From positions 62,001-126,000 of the forward strand of contig JAKFYH010000002.1 of the NCBI GenBank assembly GCA_021730945.1: a DNA stretch of 64,000 bases, written 5' to 3'. Below are positions 52,127-60,075 of the stretch, one piece after another. Numbering within the stretch: position 1 is the stretch's first letter; each line of letters begins with the position of its first letter. The position numbers and the translations under genes are program-made. The DNA comes from Acidobacteriota bacterium. GTDB lineage: Bacteria; Acidobacteriota; Vicinamibacteria; Vicinamibacterales; UBA2999. The notes beneath the pieces are model-generated. The model was given only the letters and a program-made list of their open reading frames with translations, was not told the origin of the DNA and searched no databases.

Positions 52127-52477
52127 CTATTTCTTCTTGGACACGAGCAACGCCACCAGGGCGTCGAGGTCGGCCTTGGGCAGGTTCGGGTAAGCCCGCA
52201 TGAGCGGCTTACGGGTCGCCTTGGTCTTCGCCGTCATCTCGGCCGGATTGACAATCCACTGTCGAATCTCGTCGGCCGTCAGTTTAGTGCCGACGCCGTC
52301 GAGCGGACCCTTCGCCATCCCCTTGCCGTCCAGCGAGTGACACATCGAGCACTTTTGTGCCGCGTACACCGCCGCTCCGTCCGGGGCGCCCTGCGCCGCT
52401 GCCACGGTGGTCAACATCGGCCACGCCAGAATCACCGTCGCCATTGCCATCCATCTCACGTTACGATTCGCATTCAT
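52127..52477 (-). CDS. Small periplasmic monohaem cytochrome c
   Basis: A 116-residue cytochrome with a signal peptide (MAMATVILAWPMLTTVAAAQ), one CSMCH motif, and a distal Met probably in KPLMRAYPNL. It is the first gene of the conduit operon and lies 10 nt before the NapC-type gene. Start: ATG at 52477, although a GTG one codon earlier is possible. A GAGGGA site precedes both. Confidence 0.88.
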   Translation of the reverse strand: MNANRNVRWMAMATVILAWPMLTTVAAAQGAPDGAAVYAAQKCSMCHSLDGKGMAKGPLDGVGTKLTADEIRQWIVNPAEMTAKTKATRKPLMRAYPNLPKADLDALVALLVSKKK

Positions 52478-52520
52478 CACTTCGGTCCCTCACTAAATGG
52501 CAGTTCCAAATCCGTCACAC

Positions 52521-52536
52521 TGCAAAACCGTGGCCG
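52521..52536 (-). promoter_or_regulatory. Sigma-54-like promoter of the cytochrome conduit operon
   Basis: Minus-strand CGGCCACGGTTTTGCA has the GG-N10-GC spacing and a very good -12 element (TTTTGCA); the -24 element (CGGCCAC) is weaker. Predicted start near 52510, about 33 nt before the start codon. Inverted repeat G is centred 86 bp upstream. Confidence 0.45.
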
Positions 52537-52579
52537 AACAGTCGTGCATGGGCGATGACCCCGAAAGTGGCGCCAAAGC

Positions 52580-52612
52580 GGGAAATCTTTCGCGCAAACC
52601 GAAAGATTCCCC
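52580..52612. promoter_or_regulatory. Inverted repeat G (GGGAAATCTTTCG / CGAAAGATTCCCC)
   Basis: Two 12-13 nt arms with a single bulged A are separated by 7 nt in the divergent gap between the conduit operon and the P-type ATPase gene. The arms contain GGGAAA/ATTCCCC like repeats E and F. GGGAAATCTTTCGCGC also resembles GGGAAATTTCGCGC near 62190 (minus strand). Confidence 0.6.
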
Positions 52613-52639
52613 AGTGCGCCGACCCGTCCTGACGAGAGC

Positions 52640-54496
52640 ATGAACCTGAGTCCTAACGCCCTGCTGCGCGACACCACCGGCCTGGCCCTGTTCTGCCTGG
52701 CCGCTATCGCCGTCCACCTGGCCATGAAGTTCGGTTTCCACGCCAGCACTGCGAGCGCCAACCTGCCATTGCTCGCTGCGATCCTGCTGGGCGGCGCACC
52801 GCTCGTCTACGACCTTGCCCGCAAGGCGCTTCGCCGCGAGTTTGGTTCCGATCTGCTCGGCGGCATCTCGATCGTCACCTCGCTCTGGTTGGGCGAGTAC
52901 CTCGCCGGGTCGATCATCGTGCTCATGCTGTCGGGCGGGGCGGCGCTCGAAAGCTACGCCCTGCGCAGTGCCTCGTCCGTGCTCGACGCGCTGGCTCGCC
53001 GCGTCCCCCTCGTTGCCCACCGTCGTGTGGCGGCCACCACCGAGGACATCGTGCTGGCCGAGGTGGAGGTTGGCGACATCCTGGTCATCCATCCACACGA
53101 GATCTGTCCGGTCGACGGCGAGGTCCTCGAAGGTCACGGCGTGATGGACGAGTCGTACCTCACCGGTGAACCGTTCGAGATCACGAAGACCCGCGGTTCG
53201 CAGGTGATCTCCGGCGCGATCAACGGTGAAGCGGTGCTGGTGATCCGCACGACCCGTCGTGCCGCCGACTCGCGCTATGCCCGCATCATGGACGTGATGC
53301 GCGACTCCGAGGCGACGCGGCCGCGCCTGCGCCGCCTGGGCGACCGCCTCGGCGCCGTCTACACGCCGGTGGCGCTGGCCGTGGCGCTGGCCGCCTGGGC
53401 GGCCTCGGGTGACGCGACCCGCTTTCTCGCCGTGCTCGTGATTGCCACGCCGTGTCCCCTGCTGATCGCCATTCCGGTCGCCATCGTCGGGTCGATCTCT
53501 CTCTGTGCGCGCCGCGCCATCATCGTGAAGAGTCCGGCGGTGCTCGAGCAGATTGCCACCTGCCGCACGGCGATCTTCGACAAGACCGGGACCCTGACCT
53601 TCGGCGAGCCTGCGCTGACCGAGATGGTCGTGGCCGATGGATTCAACCGCGCCGATGTCCTCTCTGCCGCCGCCAGCCTGGAACGCTATTCGAAGCATCC
53701 GCTCGCCCGCGCCGTGCTGGCGACCGCCGCCGCCGAACACGTGACCCTGGCCGAGGCGTCGATGGTGACCGAACCGCCCGGTGAAGGTCTGCGCGGCACC
53801 GTGCAGGGCCGGCAGATCGCGGTCACCAGCCGCAAGAAGGTGCTGGCGATCGATCGATTGGCCACCGGGTTTCCACCGGTCACCGGCGGCCTTGAGTGCG
53901 TGGTCGCGATCGATCAGCGGTATGCCGCCACGCTGCAGTTTCGCGATCAACCTCGTCCCGACAGTCGATCGTTCGTGCAACACCTGGGTCCGAAGCACCA
54001 GTTTCGCCGGACCATGATCGTGTCGGGCGACCGGGAGTCCGAGGTTCGCTATCTCGCCGACAAGGTCGGCGTGACCGAAGTGCACGCCGGCCAGAGCCCC
54101 GAACAGAAGCTGGCGCTGGTTCGCGCCGAAACCGCGCTGGCCCCAACGCTCTACGTCGGCGACGGCATCAATGACGCGCCGGCGATGATGGCGGCCACGG
54201 TCGGGATGGCGATCGGCGAACACAGCGACGTCACCGCCGAGGCGGCCGGGGTGATCGCGCTGGAGAACACGCTCAAGAAGGTGGATGAGTTCATTCATAT
54301 CGCGCGGCGCATGCGGCGCATTGCGCTGCAGAGCGCCGTCGGCGGCATGGCGCTCAGCCTGGCCGGCATGGGCTTCGCCGCCGCGGGCTATCTCACGCCC
54401 GTCAACGGCGCCCTGTTGCAGGAAGCGATCGACATCGTCGCGGTGCTCAACGCGCTGCGGGCGGCGTTTCCTCCCGCGACGATGCACGATTTCTGA
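52640..54496 (+). CDS. P1B-type heavy-metal P-type ATPase with CPL motif
   Basis: A 618-residue P-type ATPase without an N-terminal metal-binding domain. Landmarks are the actuator motif YLTGEP, the membrane metal site [16 protein letters not shown], the phosphorylation site [10 protein letters not shown], the P1B-specific [10 protein letters not shown], and GDGINDAP. The intramembrane motif is CPL rather than CPC, CPH or SPC, so metal specificity cannot be assigned to a standard subgroup. It is divergent from the cytochrome conduit operon. Confidence 0.9.
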   Translation: MNLSPNALLRDTTGLALFCLAAIAVHLAMKFGFHASTASANLPLLAAILLGGAPLVYDLARKALRREFGSDLLGGISIVTSLWLGEYLAGSIIVLMLSGGAALESYALRSASSVLDALARRVPLVAHRRVAATTEDIVLAEVEVGDILVIHPHEICPVDGEVLEGHGVMDESYLTGEPFEITKTRGSQVISGAINGEAVLVIRTTRRAADSRYARIMDVMRDSEATRPRLRRLGDRLGAVYTPVALAVALAAWAASGDATRFLAVLVIATPCPLLIAIPVAIVGSISLCARRAIIVKSPAVLEQIATCRTAIFDKTGTLTFGEPALTEMVVADGFNRADVLSAAASLERYSKHPLARAVLATAAAEHVTLAEASMVTEPPGEGLRGTVQGRQIAVTSRKKVLAIDRLATGFPPVTGGLECVVAIDQRYAATLQFRDQPRPDSRSFVQHLGPKHQFRRTMIVSGDRESEVRYLADKVGVTEVHAGQSPEQKLALVRAETALAPTLYVGDGINDAPAMMAATVGMAIGEHSDVTAEAAGVIALENTLKKVDEFIHIARRMRRIALQSAVGGMALSLAGMGFAAAGYLTPVNGALLQEAIDIVAVLNALRAAFPPATMHDF

Positions 54497-54513
54497 GGTG
54501 CGGTTGCGGCCAG

Positions 54514-55065
54514 CTAGCGCTGCGCCGCGCCGCCGCGTGGCAGTAACAGCATCATCTTCGTGACGCTTTCGTCCACCTGCTTCCGCAGGCGGTCCTGGTT
54601 GTCGATGATGCCGGTCATGGTGTCTTGCGCCCAGCCGCGCCACACCACCTTCTTGGTCTTGGCGTCGACCACGTCGATCACCAGCGTGCCCTGCTCGTAG
54701 TCGACCACCTGCGGCTCGCAGTCGCCGTAGCAATAGCCGTACTGCTGGTCGGCGCGGTAGACGTCGAGGCGCTGATTGACGCTCGCGTGGTAGTGAATCA
54801 GCAGGTCGGCACCGGCGGCGGTCGTGAGGTTGAAGCCCTTTTCGGCCATCTTCTTCTCGATCGCACCCTGCAGGTAGTCGTTAAAGAACGGATTGTTGTC
54901 GAGCCGCGGATCGCCCACCGGCAGGTTGTCGGGCGGACCCCACTCGTAAGTCGCATACTGCGTGAAGTTGACGCCGCGCTCAATGTGCGAGCTGACGTTC
55001 ATGGTCGCGCACCCGGCGGCCGCGACCGCGGTCAGTGCAACGATGAGTCCTGTGATTCTGCGCAT
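54514..55065 (-). CDS. DUF4136 lipoprotein
   Basis: A 183-residue protein with a lipoprotein signal (LIVALTAVAAAGC, Cys19) and the DUF4136 pattern: FTQYATYEWGPPDNLPVGDP, AIEKKMAEKGFNLTTAAGAD, LIHYHASVNQRLDV and GTLVIDVVDAKTKKVVWRGW. Function unknown; these are small envelope lipoproteins. It converges on the P-type ATPase gene. Confidence 0.88.
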   Translation of the reverse strand: MRRITGLIVALTAVAAAGCATMNVSSHIERGVNFTQYATYEWGPPDNLPVGDPRLDNNPFFNDYLQGAIEKKMAEKGFNLTTAAGADLLIHYHASVNQRLDVYRADQQYGYCYGDCEPQVVDYEQGTLVIDVVDAKTKKVVWRGWAQDTMTGIIDNQDRLRKQVDESVTKMMLLLPRGGAAQR

Positions 55066-55083
55066 AACTATTCTCCGGTGCGG

Positions 55084-55332
55084 TCAGTACCCGCTGTGTG
55101 TGCGAGCGTAACGGCCGGTGTCGTCACGCTGCAGGAATCCTTCTTGAACCAGGTCGTCGAGCGCGTGCTCACAGGTGGCGCGATCGAGCGACCAGAGGCG
55201 CATGGCCTGCTCCGGCTTAAGTCGCAGACCGGGCATCTCCCGGTACTCACCACGGATGCGAAGCTCCAGCGCGCTCATTGGCGACCGATGGAACACATAG
55301 ACCGTGCAGGGTTCACCAGATTGTGCCGCCAT
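55084..55332 (-). CDS. Small winged-helix-like protein, unknown function
   Basis: An 82-residue protein. The C-terminal half (LRLKPEQAMRLWSLDRATCE, then HALDDLVQEGFLQRDDTGRY) reads as a small helix-turn-helix with a wing, similar to domains that pick promoters or sense stress. The N-terminus (TVYVFHRSPMSALELRIRGE) has no known match. It lies upstream of the DUF4136 gene, 18 nt away, so it may be in the same operon. Confidence 0.55.
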   Translation of the reverse strand: MAAQSGEPCTVYVFHRSPMSALELRIRGEYREMPGLRLKPEQAMRLWSLDRATCEHALDDLVQEGFLQRDDTGRYARTHSGY

Positions 55333-55420
55333 CACGCCTCCTTCACGCATCGCGCTTCGCCCTCTTCCGTACCAGAGATAAAGCATCGATCATGCCAACA
55401 CAGATGGGCGAATTCCCAGG

Positions 55421-55452
55421 GCCGCAGATGACACAGATAACGCAGATGACGC
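55421..55452. repeat. Short GTCATCTGT-family tandem repeat (reverse orientation)
   Basis: Three to four 9 nt units (CAGATGACA, CAGATAACG, CAGATGACG) lie in the 262 nt gap between two divergent genes. They are the reverse complement of the unit at 43349. Nothing else was recognised in this gap. Confidence 0.65.
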
Positions 55453-55594
55453 CAAACGTTGGGAATTTCACCCAGACTGCGGAGATTCTCTCGGTCATCT
55501 CGGGCCAGACCGGCGCGCTTGCGGCCGCCCGCGGCAGGGGCTTTGCAATGCCCCGTACCAGTTGCCGAGCTGCGCAAGCTCGACTGGAGGCGTG

Positions 55595-56116
55595 ATGGAC
55601 CGGGGACGGCAGCAACAGCGCCGGCAGGCGCGCGACAGCAGACAACGGGCCCAGCGCAGCTCGGCCGTGCGCGCCGGTCACCGGCGATTTCGCACCGGGC
55701 TGTGGTCGTACTTTTGGCGCGGCGACATCCCGACCCTGCTCACGGCGCCGATCATTTACTCGGTCGCGATACCCTTCCTACTGCTCGATGGCTGGGTCAG
55801 AGCCTACCAGGCCATCTGCTTTCGGGCGTGGGGCATCGCGCCGGTTCGCCGCCGGGCGTATTTCGCCATCGACCGCCATAAGCTCGCCTACCTGAACGGC
55901 GTGGAGCGGCTCAACTGCCTGTTTTGCAGCTACGCCAACGGCCTGATCGGCTACGTCCGGGAGGTGGCCGCCCGGACCGAACAATACTGGTGCCCGATCC
56001 ACCACGCGCGCCGCATCCGCCAGCCTCACGACCGATACCCGGCGTTTGCCCCGTACGGCGATCCTGCGGCGTATCGCCGCCTGCTGCCCACGCTGCGTGC
56101 AGCCTTGAAGAAGTAG
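55595..56116 (+). CDS. Conserved hypothetical protein with one or two membrane segments and Cys pair
   Basis: A 173-residue protein with a basic N-terminus, a hydrophobic stretch (LTAPIIYSVAIPFLLLDGWV), then CFRAWGIAPVRRRAYFAIDR, HKLAYLNGVERLNCLFCSYA, NGLIGYVREVAARTEQYWCP and IHHARR. The CxxC plus downstream C and HH suggest metal binding. I recognise this as a recurrent uncharacterised family but know no function. It is 17 nt upstream of the kinase gene, so it is probably cotranscribed. An upstream in-frame extension is unlikely because the ATG follows GGAGG. Confidence 0.75.
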   Translation: MDRGRQQQRRQARDSRQRAQRSSAVRAGHRRFRTGLWSYFWRGDIPTLLTAPIIYSVAIPFLLLDGWVRAYQAICFRAWGIAPVRRRAYFAIDRHKLAYLNGVERLNCLFCSYANGLIGYVREVAARTEQYWCPIHHARRIRQPHDRYPAFAPYGDPAAYRRLLPTLRAALKK

Positions 56117-56133
56117 CGAACTACACTGTTGGG

Positions 56134-57216
56134 ATGAGCGAGAGCGTCCCGCCGGTTCCCGATCCCGGCCAGGTGGCCGAGGCCCGCTGGCGGGCCGTGA
56201 TCGATGCCGCCGTCGACGGCATCATCGTCATCGATTCGCGCGGCCACATCGAAGTCTTCAACGCCGCCGCCCAGCGCATGTTCGGCTACACCGAACCCGA
56301 GATGATCGGGAAGAACGTCAAGCTGCTGATGCCTGAACCGGACCACTCGCAGCACGACGGCTATATCCGTCATCATGTGGCGACCGGCGAACGCAAGATC
56401 ATTGGTATCGGCCGGGCCGTGACCGGCAAGCGCCGCAACGGCGACACCTTTCCGCTGCACTTGTCGGTCGGCGAGATGGAGATTGCCGGCGAGCCGCACT
56501 TCACGGGCATCCTGCACGACCTGTCGAGCCGGGCCGACCTTGAAGACCGCCTGCGCGAGGCCACCGCCATGGCTCGGCTCGGCGAGATGGCAGCGGTGAT
56601 CGCGCACGAGGTGAAGAACCCGCTCGCCGCCGTGCGCGGCGCCATCCAGGTGATTGGCTCCCGGATGAAAGGCGACACCGGCGACGCCGCCATCGTCCGG
56701 GAGATCATCGCGCGGATCGACGGGCTGAACACGCTGATCCAGGATCTGCTGGTGTTCGCGCGTCCACCCAAGCCCAAGCCGTCTCCCACCGACCTGCGCG
56801 CGCTGGTGACTTCAGTCGTCACGCTGCTCAAGTCGGATCCGGCCTTCGGTCAGCTCGAGGTCGACATCCTGGGCGAGGCGCCCACCCTGCCTTCGGATCC
56901 GGCGCTGATGACGATCGTGTTTCAGAACCTGCTGATCAACTCCGCGCAGGCGATGCACGGCAAGGGCCGGATTGTCGTGGCGTTCGACGAGTCACGAGGC
57001 TGGCACCGGGTGGCGGTCATCGACCACGGCCCAGGCATTCATCCCGACATTCGCGCGGCGCTGTTTCGACCGTTCAAGACCACCAAGGCGCGCGGCACCG
57101 GCCTTGGCATGGCCACCGCCAAGCGCCTGGTTGAACTGCATGACGGCCGGATCACCGTGGACTGCCCCGCAGGCGGCGGCACCACGGTTACCGTGGCGCT
57201 GCCTTCTCCAGCTTGA
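56134..57216 (+). CDS. FixL/NtrB-like PAS sensor histidine kinase (soluble)
   Basis: A 360-residue cytoplasmic kinase. The PAS domain at about 15-135 is strikingly FixL-like (AAQRMFGYTEPEMIGKNVKL, LMPEPDHSQHDGYI, IIGIGRAVTGKRRNGDTFPL). At the position of the FixL haem-ligand His (before IIGIGR) there is Lys (GERKIIGIGR), so haem binding is doubtful. HisKA holds the phospho-acceptor in AVIAHEVKNPLAAV, and the ATPase has FQNLLINSAQAM, DHGPGIHPD and TGLGMATAKRLVELH. It is NtrB-like. It converges on the NtrC-type gene with a 29 nt overlap and probably phosphorylates it. Confidence 0.9.
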   Translation: MSESVPPVPDPGQVAEARWRAVIDAAVDGIIVIDSRGHIEVFNAAAQRMFGYTEPEMIGKNVKLLMPEPDHSQHDGYIRHHVATGERKIIGIGRAVTGKRRNGDTFPLHLSVGEMEIAGEPHFTGILHDLSSRADLEDRLREATAMARLGEMAAVIAHEVKNPLAAVRGAIQVIGSRMKGDTGDAAIVREIIARIDGLNTLIQDLLVFARPPKPKPSPTDLRALVTSVVTLLKSDPAFGQLEVDILGEAPTLPSDPALMTIVFQNLLINSAQAMHGKGRIVVAFDESRGWHRVAVIDHGPGIHPDIRAALFRPFKTTKARGTGLGMATAKRLVELHDGRITVDCPAGGGTTVTVALPSPA

Positions 57217-58558
57217 ACTTCTCGATGCGATAGCGGATTTGGTCGCGGTTGAGGCCGAGCAGGGTCGCCGCCTTGGTCTGGTTCCAGCCGCTGCGCTCGA
57301 GCGCCTGCAGCACCAGGGCGCGCTCCAGTTCCTCGAGGTTGATGCCCCCGGCCGGCAGGCCCAGGCCGGTCGACAGCTCGGCGTCGGATGCGGTGAGCAT
57401 CGAGAAGTGACTCTCGCTCAACTGATCGTCGTCGGTCAGCAGCATTGCCCGTTCGACGGCGTTGCGTAGTTCGCGGACGTTGCCGGGCCAGGCGTAGCCC
57501 TGCAGCGCCTTGAGCGCGCCGGCTGACAGTCCCTGGATTTTCTTGCGGAACTCGAGGTTGAAGATGTCGATGTAGTGGCGCAGCAGCCGCGGCACATCAT
57601 CCCGCCGATCGCGCAGTGGCGGCAGCGGCACCGCCATCACGTTGAGGCGATAGAAGAGGTCCTCGCGGAAACGGCCTTTCTTGACCTCGTCCTGCAGCGA
57701 CCGGTTGGTCGCGGCAATCACCCGGACGTCGACCTTGATGTCGGCGGCGCCGCCGACCCGCTTGAAGGATTTCTCTTCGAGAAACCGCAGCAGCTTGGCT
57801 TGCAGCAACGGCACCATCTCGCCGATCTCGTCGAGGAACACCGTGCCGCCATCGGCCGACTCGAGCAGGCCGCGCTTCATGCGGTCGGCGCCGGTGAACG
57901 CCCCGCGCTCGTGGCCGAACAGCTCGCTTTCGAGCAGCGTCTCCGGCAGGGCCGAGCAGGTGATGTTCATGAACGGCTTGGCCGCCCGGCTGCTGCTGTA
58001 GTGGATCACCTTGGCGGCCAGGTCCTTGCCGGTGCCGCTTTCGCCGGTCAGCAGGACCGTGGTCGCCGGGCTGACGCCAATCTTCTGCAGCATCGCGCGC
58101 ACCGCCACGATCGGGGCGCTCTCGCCGACGATGCTCTCGGGACCGTAGGGCTGGGCCTGGCGCGCCCGCAGTGTGCGAACCTCGCGGCGCAAGTGCGTGG
58201 TTTCGAGCGCCTTCTCGACCAGCAGCACGACCTCATCGAGGTCAAACGGCTTGTTCGCGTAGTGGAAGGCGCCGTTCTTCATGGCCTCGACCGCGGTCTG
58301 CACGCCGGTCTGGCCGGTCAGCATGATCACCAGCGTGTCGGGATCCGACTCCTTGATTTGCTTGAGCACCGAGAGGCCGCTGGCATCGGGCAGGCCGATG
58401 TCGAGCAAGACCAGGTCGACGCCTTCGCGCTGCAGGGACAGCGCGTCAGCGGCGGTGCCCGCCTCAAGGATCCGATAGCCCTCGTCCTTCAACCTGCTGG
58501 TGAGCGACCATCGGATTAGTTGTTCGTCGTCGACGATCAGAATCGTGGCGTTCGGCAT
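57188..58558 (-). CDS. NtrC-type sigma-54-dependent response regulator
   Basis: A 456-residue regulator. The receiver (DDEQLIRWSL, phospho-Asp in VDLVLLDIGLPDASG) is followed by an AAA+ sigma-54 interaction domain with Walker A GESGTGKD, the GAFTGA loop (HERGAFTGADR), Walker B GTVFLDEIGEM and an arginine finger region. A Fis-type helix-turn-helix (NQTKAATLLGLNRDQIRYRI) follows. It activates sigma-54 promoters. Sigma-54-like elements with shared inverted repeats in this window are likely targets (inference). Its start overlaps the stop of a receiver gene (TGATG). Confidence 0.94.
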   Translation of the reverse strand: MPNATILIVDDEQLIRWSLTSRLKDEGYRILEAGTAADALSLQREGVDLVLLDIGLPDASGLSVLKQIKESDPDTLVIMLTGQTGVQTAVEAMKNGAFHYANKPFDLDEVVLLVEKALETTHLRREVRTLRARQAQPYGPESIVGESAPIVAVRAMLQKIGVSPATTVLLTGESGTGKDLAAKVIHYSSSRAAKPFMNITCSALPETLLESELFGHERGAFTGADRMKRGLLESADGGTVFLDEIGEMVPLLQAKLLRFLEEKSFKRVGGAADIKVDVRVIAATNRSLQDEVKKGRFREDLFYRLNVMAVPLPPLRDRRDDVPRLLRHYIDIFNLEFRKKIQGLSAGALKALQGYAWPGNVRELRNAVERAMLLTDDDQLSESHFSMLTASDAELSTGLGLPAGGINLEELERALVLQALERSGWNQTKAATLLGLNRDQIRYRIEKFKLEKAAPR

Positions 58559-58971
58559 CAGGCGATCCCGGTGGCCGAGAACAGGCGGCCCAGTTCTTCG
58601 AGGGCAAACGGCTTGTCGAGCACGGCCTGTGCGCCGAGGTCGAGGGCCTCGGCCTTGATTTCGGCGGTGCCAAACGCGGTCATCAAGACCACGAATGCCA
58701 AGGGCAACTGCTGGCGGATCTGGCGCAGCAGCGACAAGTCACTGACGTCCGGCAGCCGCAAATCGAGGACCACGATATCGAAAGCTTGTGGGGTTCGCGA
58801 CACAAGGTCCAACGCGCCGGCGCCGTCGGCCGCCTGGTCGACGGCCATGTGGAGCGCGGCCAGCGTTTCGGCCACCGACCAACGGATCAGCGGCTCGTCG
58901 TCCACCACGAGTGCGCGAAGGGGAGCGGCGCGGGCCGGGCGCTCCTGGGCCGTAGGCGGACTGTTGATCAT
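58558..58971 (-). CDS. Stand-alone response-regulator receiver
   Basis: A 137-residue single-domain receiver. Acidic pocket DDEPLIRWSVAETL, phospho-Asp in FDIVVLDLRLPDVSDL, switch Thr in LMTAFGT and Lys in LDKPFALEEL. The DDEPLIRWS block is shared with the NtrC receiver (DDEQLIRWS) and with the next receiver, so the three look like products of duplication. It has no output domain and may act in a phosphorelay or as a phosphate sink. It is translationally coupled to the NtrC gene. Confidence 0.88.
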   Translation of the reverse strand: MINSPPTAQERPARAAPLRALVVDDEPLIRWSVAETLAALHMAVDQAADGAGALDLVSRTPQAFDIVVLDLRLPDVSDLSLLRQIRQQLPLAFVVLMTAFGTAEIKAEALDLGAQAVLDKPFALEELGRLFSATGIA

Positions 58972-58989
58972 CTCAGGCAGGAAATCAGG

Positions 58990-59478
58990 TCAGCGCCCAG
59001 TATGTCCCAGCGAGTCATTGACGACAAGACGGCTCAGCTCCCCGAGCTCGAACGGCTTTGTGAGGACACCGCGAACGCCGAGCTTGCGCGCCTCGGCCAT
59101 GATCTCCGGCGTCCCGAAGGCGGTCATCAACACGACCGGTGTCTCCGGCACCAACTGGCGGATGGTGGCCAGCAGGGAGAGGTCGTTCATGTCGGGTAAT
59201 CGCAGATCGAGCACGATCACGTCGAAGGGCAAAGCGGCCGAGGTGAGGGCTTGCAGCGCCGACGCCGCACAATCGGCCTGCTCGACGTCCAGGCCAAGCT
59301 CGGCAAGGGTTTCGGTCACCGACCACCGGATGAGCGGTTCGTCGTCGACGACCAGCACGTGGAGTGGGACTTTTTTCACGGCGGGCCTCGAAATCTCTCG
59401 CGCCAAGGCGACCGGCCATTCGAACATTGGTGGCGAAAGCTGCTCGATCGCCGCCGCGAACGTGGACATGCCACCCAT
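58990..59478 (-). CDS. Stand-alone response-regulator receiver
   Basis: A 162-residue receiver with a 40-residue N-terminal extension (MGGMSTFAAAIEQLSPP). Pocket DDEPLIRWSVTETL, phospho-Asp in FDVIVLDLRLPDMNDL, switch Thr in LMTAFGT and Lys in VLTKPFELGELS. It is the first gene of the receiver-receiver-NtrC run and divergent from the Usp gene. High similarity to its neighbour suggests a recent tandem duplication. Confidence 0.88.
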   Translation of the reverse strand: MGGMSTFAAAIEQLSPPMFEWPVALAREISRPAVKKVPLHVLVVDDEPLIRWSVTETLAELGLDVEQADCAASALQALTSAALPFDVIVLDLRLPDMNDLSLLATIRQLVPETPVVLMTAFGTPEIMAEARKLGVRGVLTKPFELGELSRLVVNDSLGHTGR

Positions 59479-59516
59479 CTATCAAAAATCGCGCCAGTCG
59501 CCTGACTTGCGGGACG

Positions 59517-59532
59517 TGGCATGCATCATGCT
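59517..59532 (+). promoter_or_regulatory. Sigma-54-type promoter of the Usp gene
   Basis: TGGCATGCATCATGCT differs from the consensus TGGCACG-N4-TTGCW at one base in each element and keeps GG-N10-GC. Predicted start near 59543, giving a leader of about 37 nt to the Usp ATG. No GGGGAAT-type repeat was found upstream. Confidence 0.5.
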
Positions 59533-59580
59533 CCCTGATCCGGTGCCGGTCCGACCGCCGGCCATTCAGTGAGGTCTCCG

Positions 59581-60075
59581 ATGGTTGTCTTGAAGAACAT
59601 CCTCGTGGCCACCGACTTCGGTGAACCGTCCGCGGTGGCAATGGCCTATGGCCGCGACCTGGCCCGTTCCTACGGCGCCACGCTTCATGTCCTGCACGTG
59701 GTGGAAGACATGATGATGCGCTACAGCCCCGAAGTGAGCTTTGCCATTCCGGACCTGCAGCGCGACCTGGAGAAGGCTGCACGGCGTGACCTCGACGCCA
59801 CCATCACCGACGACGACCGCAAGACGTTGAAGGTGGTGGCGGAGGTGCAGACCGGCCTGACCGTGCCCGGCGGCATCACCGAGTATGCCAAGGCCCACGC
59901 GATCGACCTGATCATCGTCGGCACGCACGGACGTGGCGCGGTGAAGCAGTTGCTGCTCGGCAGCGCGGCGGAGAAGGTGGTTCGCATCGCGCCGTGCCCG
60001 GTGCTGGCGGTGCGGACCAAGGAGCGGGACTTCATCGCCCCCGATGCCCTCGCCACGACGTCGGCGAAGCCCTAA
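59581..60075 (+). CDS. Universal stress protein (UspA family)
   Basis: A 164-residue single Usp domain: NILVATDFGEPSAVAMAYGR at the N-terminus and the ATP-binding signature IIVGTHGRGAVKQLLLGSAA, then APCPVLAVRT. ATG at 59581 is preferred over the codon at 59569 because GAGGT precedes it and the family starts there. It converges on the acyl-CoA synthetase with a 4 nt overlap. In other bacteria, Usp proteins of this kind are induced by low oxygen, consistent with the context. Confidence 0.9.
   Translation: MVVLKNILVATDFGEPSAVAMAYGRDLARSYGATLHVLHVVEDMMMRYSPEVSFAIPDLQRDLEKAARRDLDATITDDDRKTLKVVAEVQTGLTVPGGITEYAKAHAIDLIIVGTHGRGAVKQLLLGSAAEKVVRIAPCPVLAVRTKERDFIAPDALATTSAKP

Noticed and set aside
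59250-59520. GGGGAAT-type activator site upstream of the Usp sigma-54-like promoter
   Set aside because: No such repeat was found in the 150 bp upstream, so this promoter was not included in the repeat-linked group.
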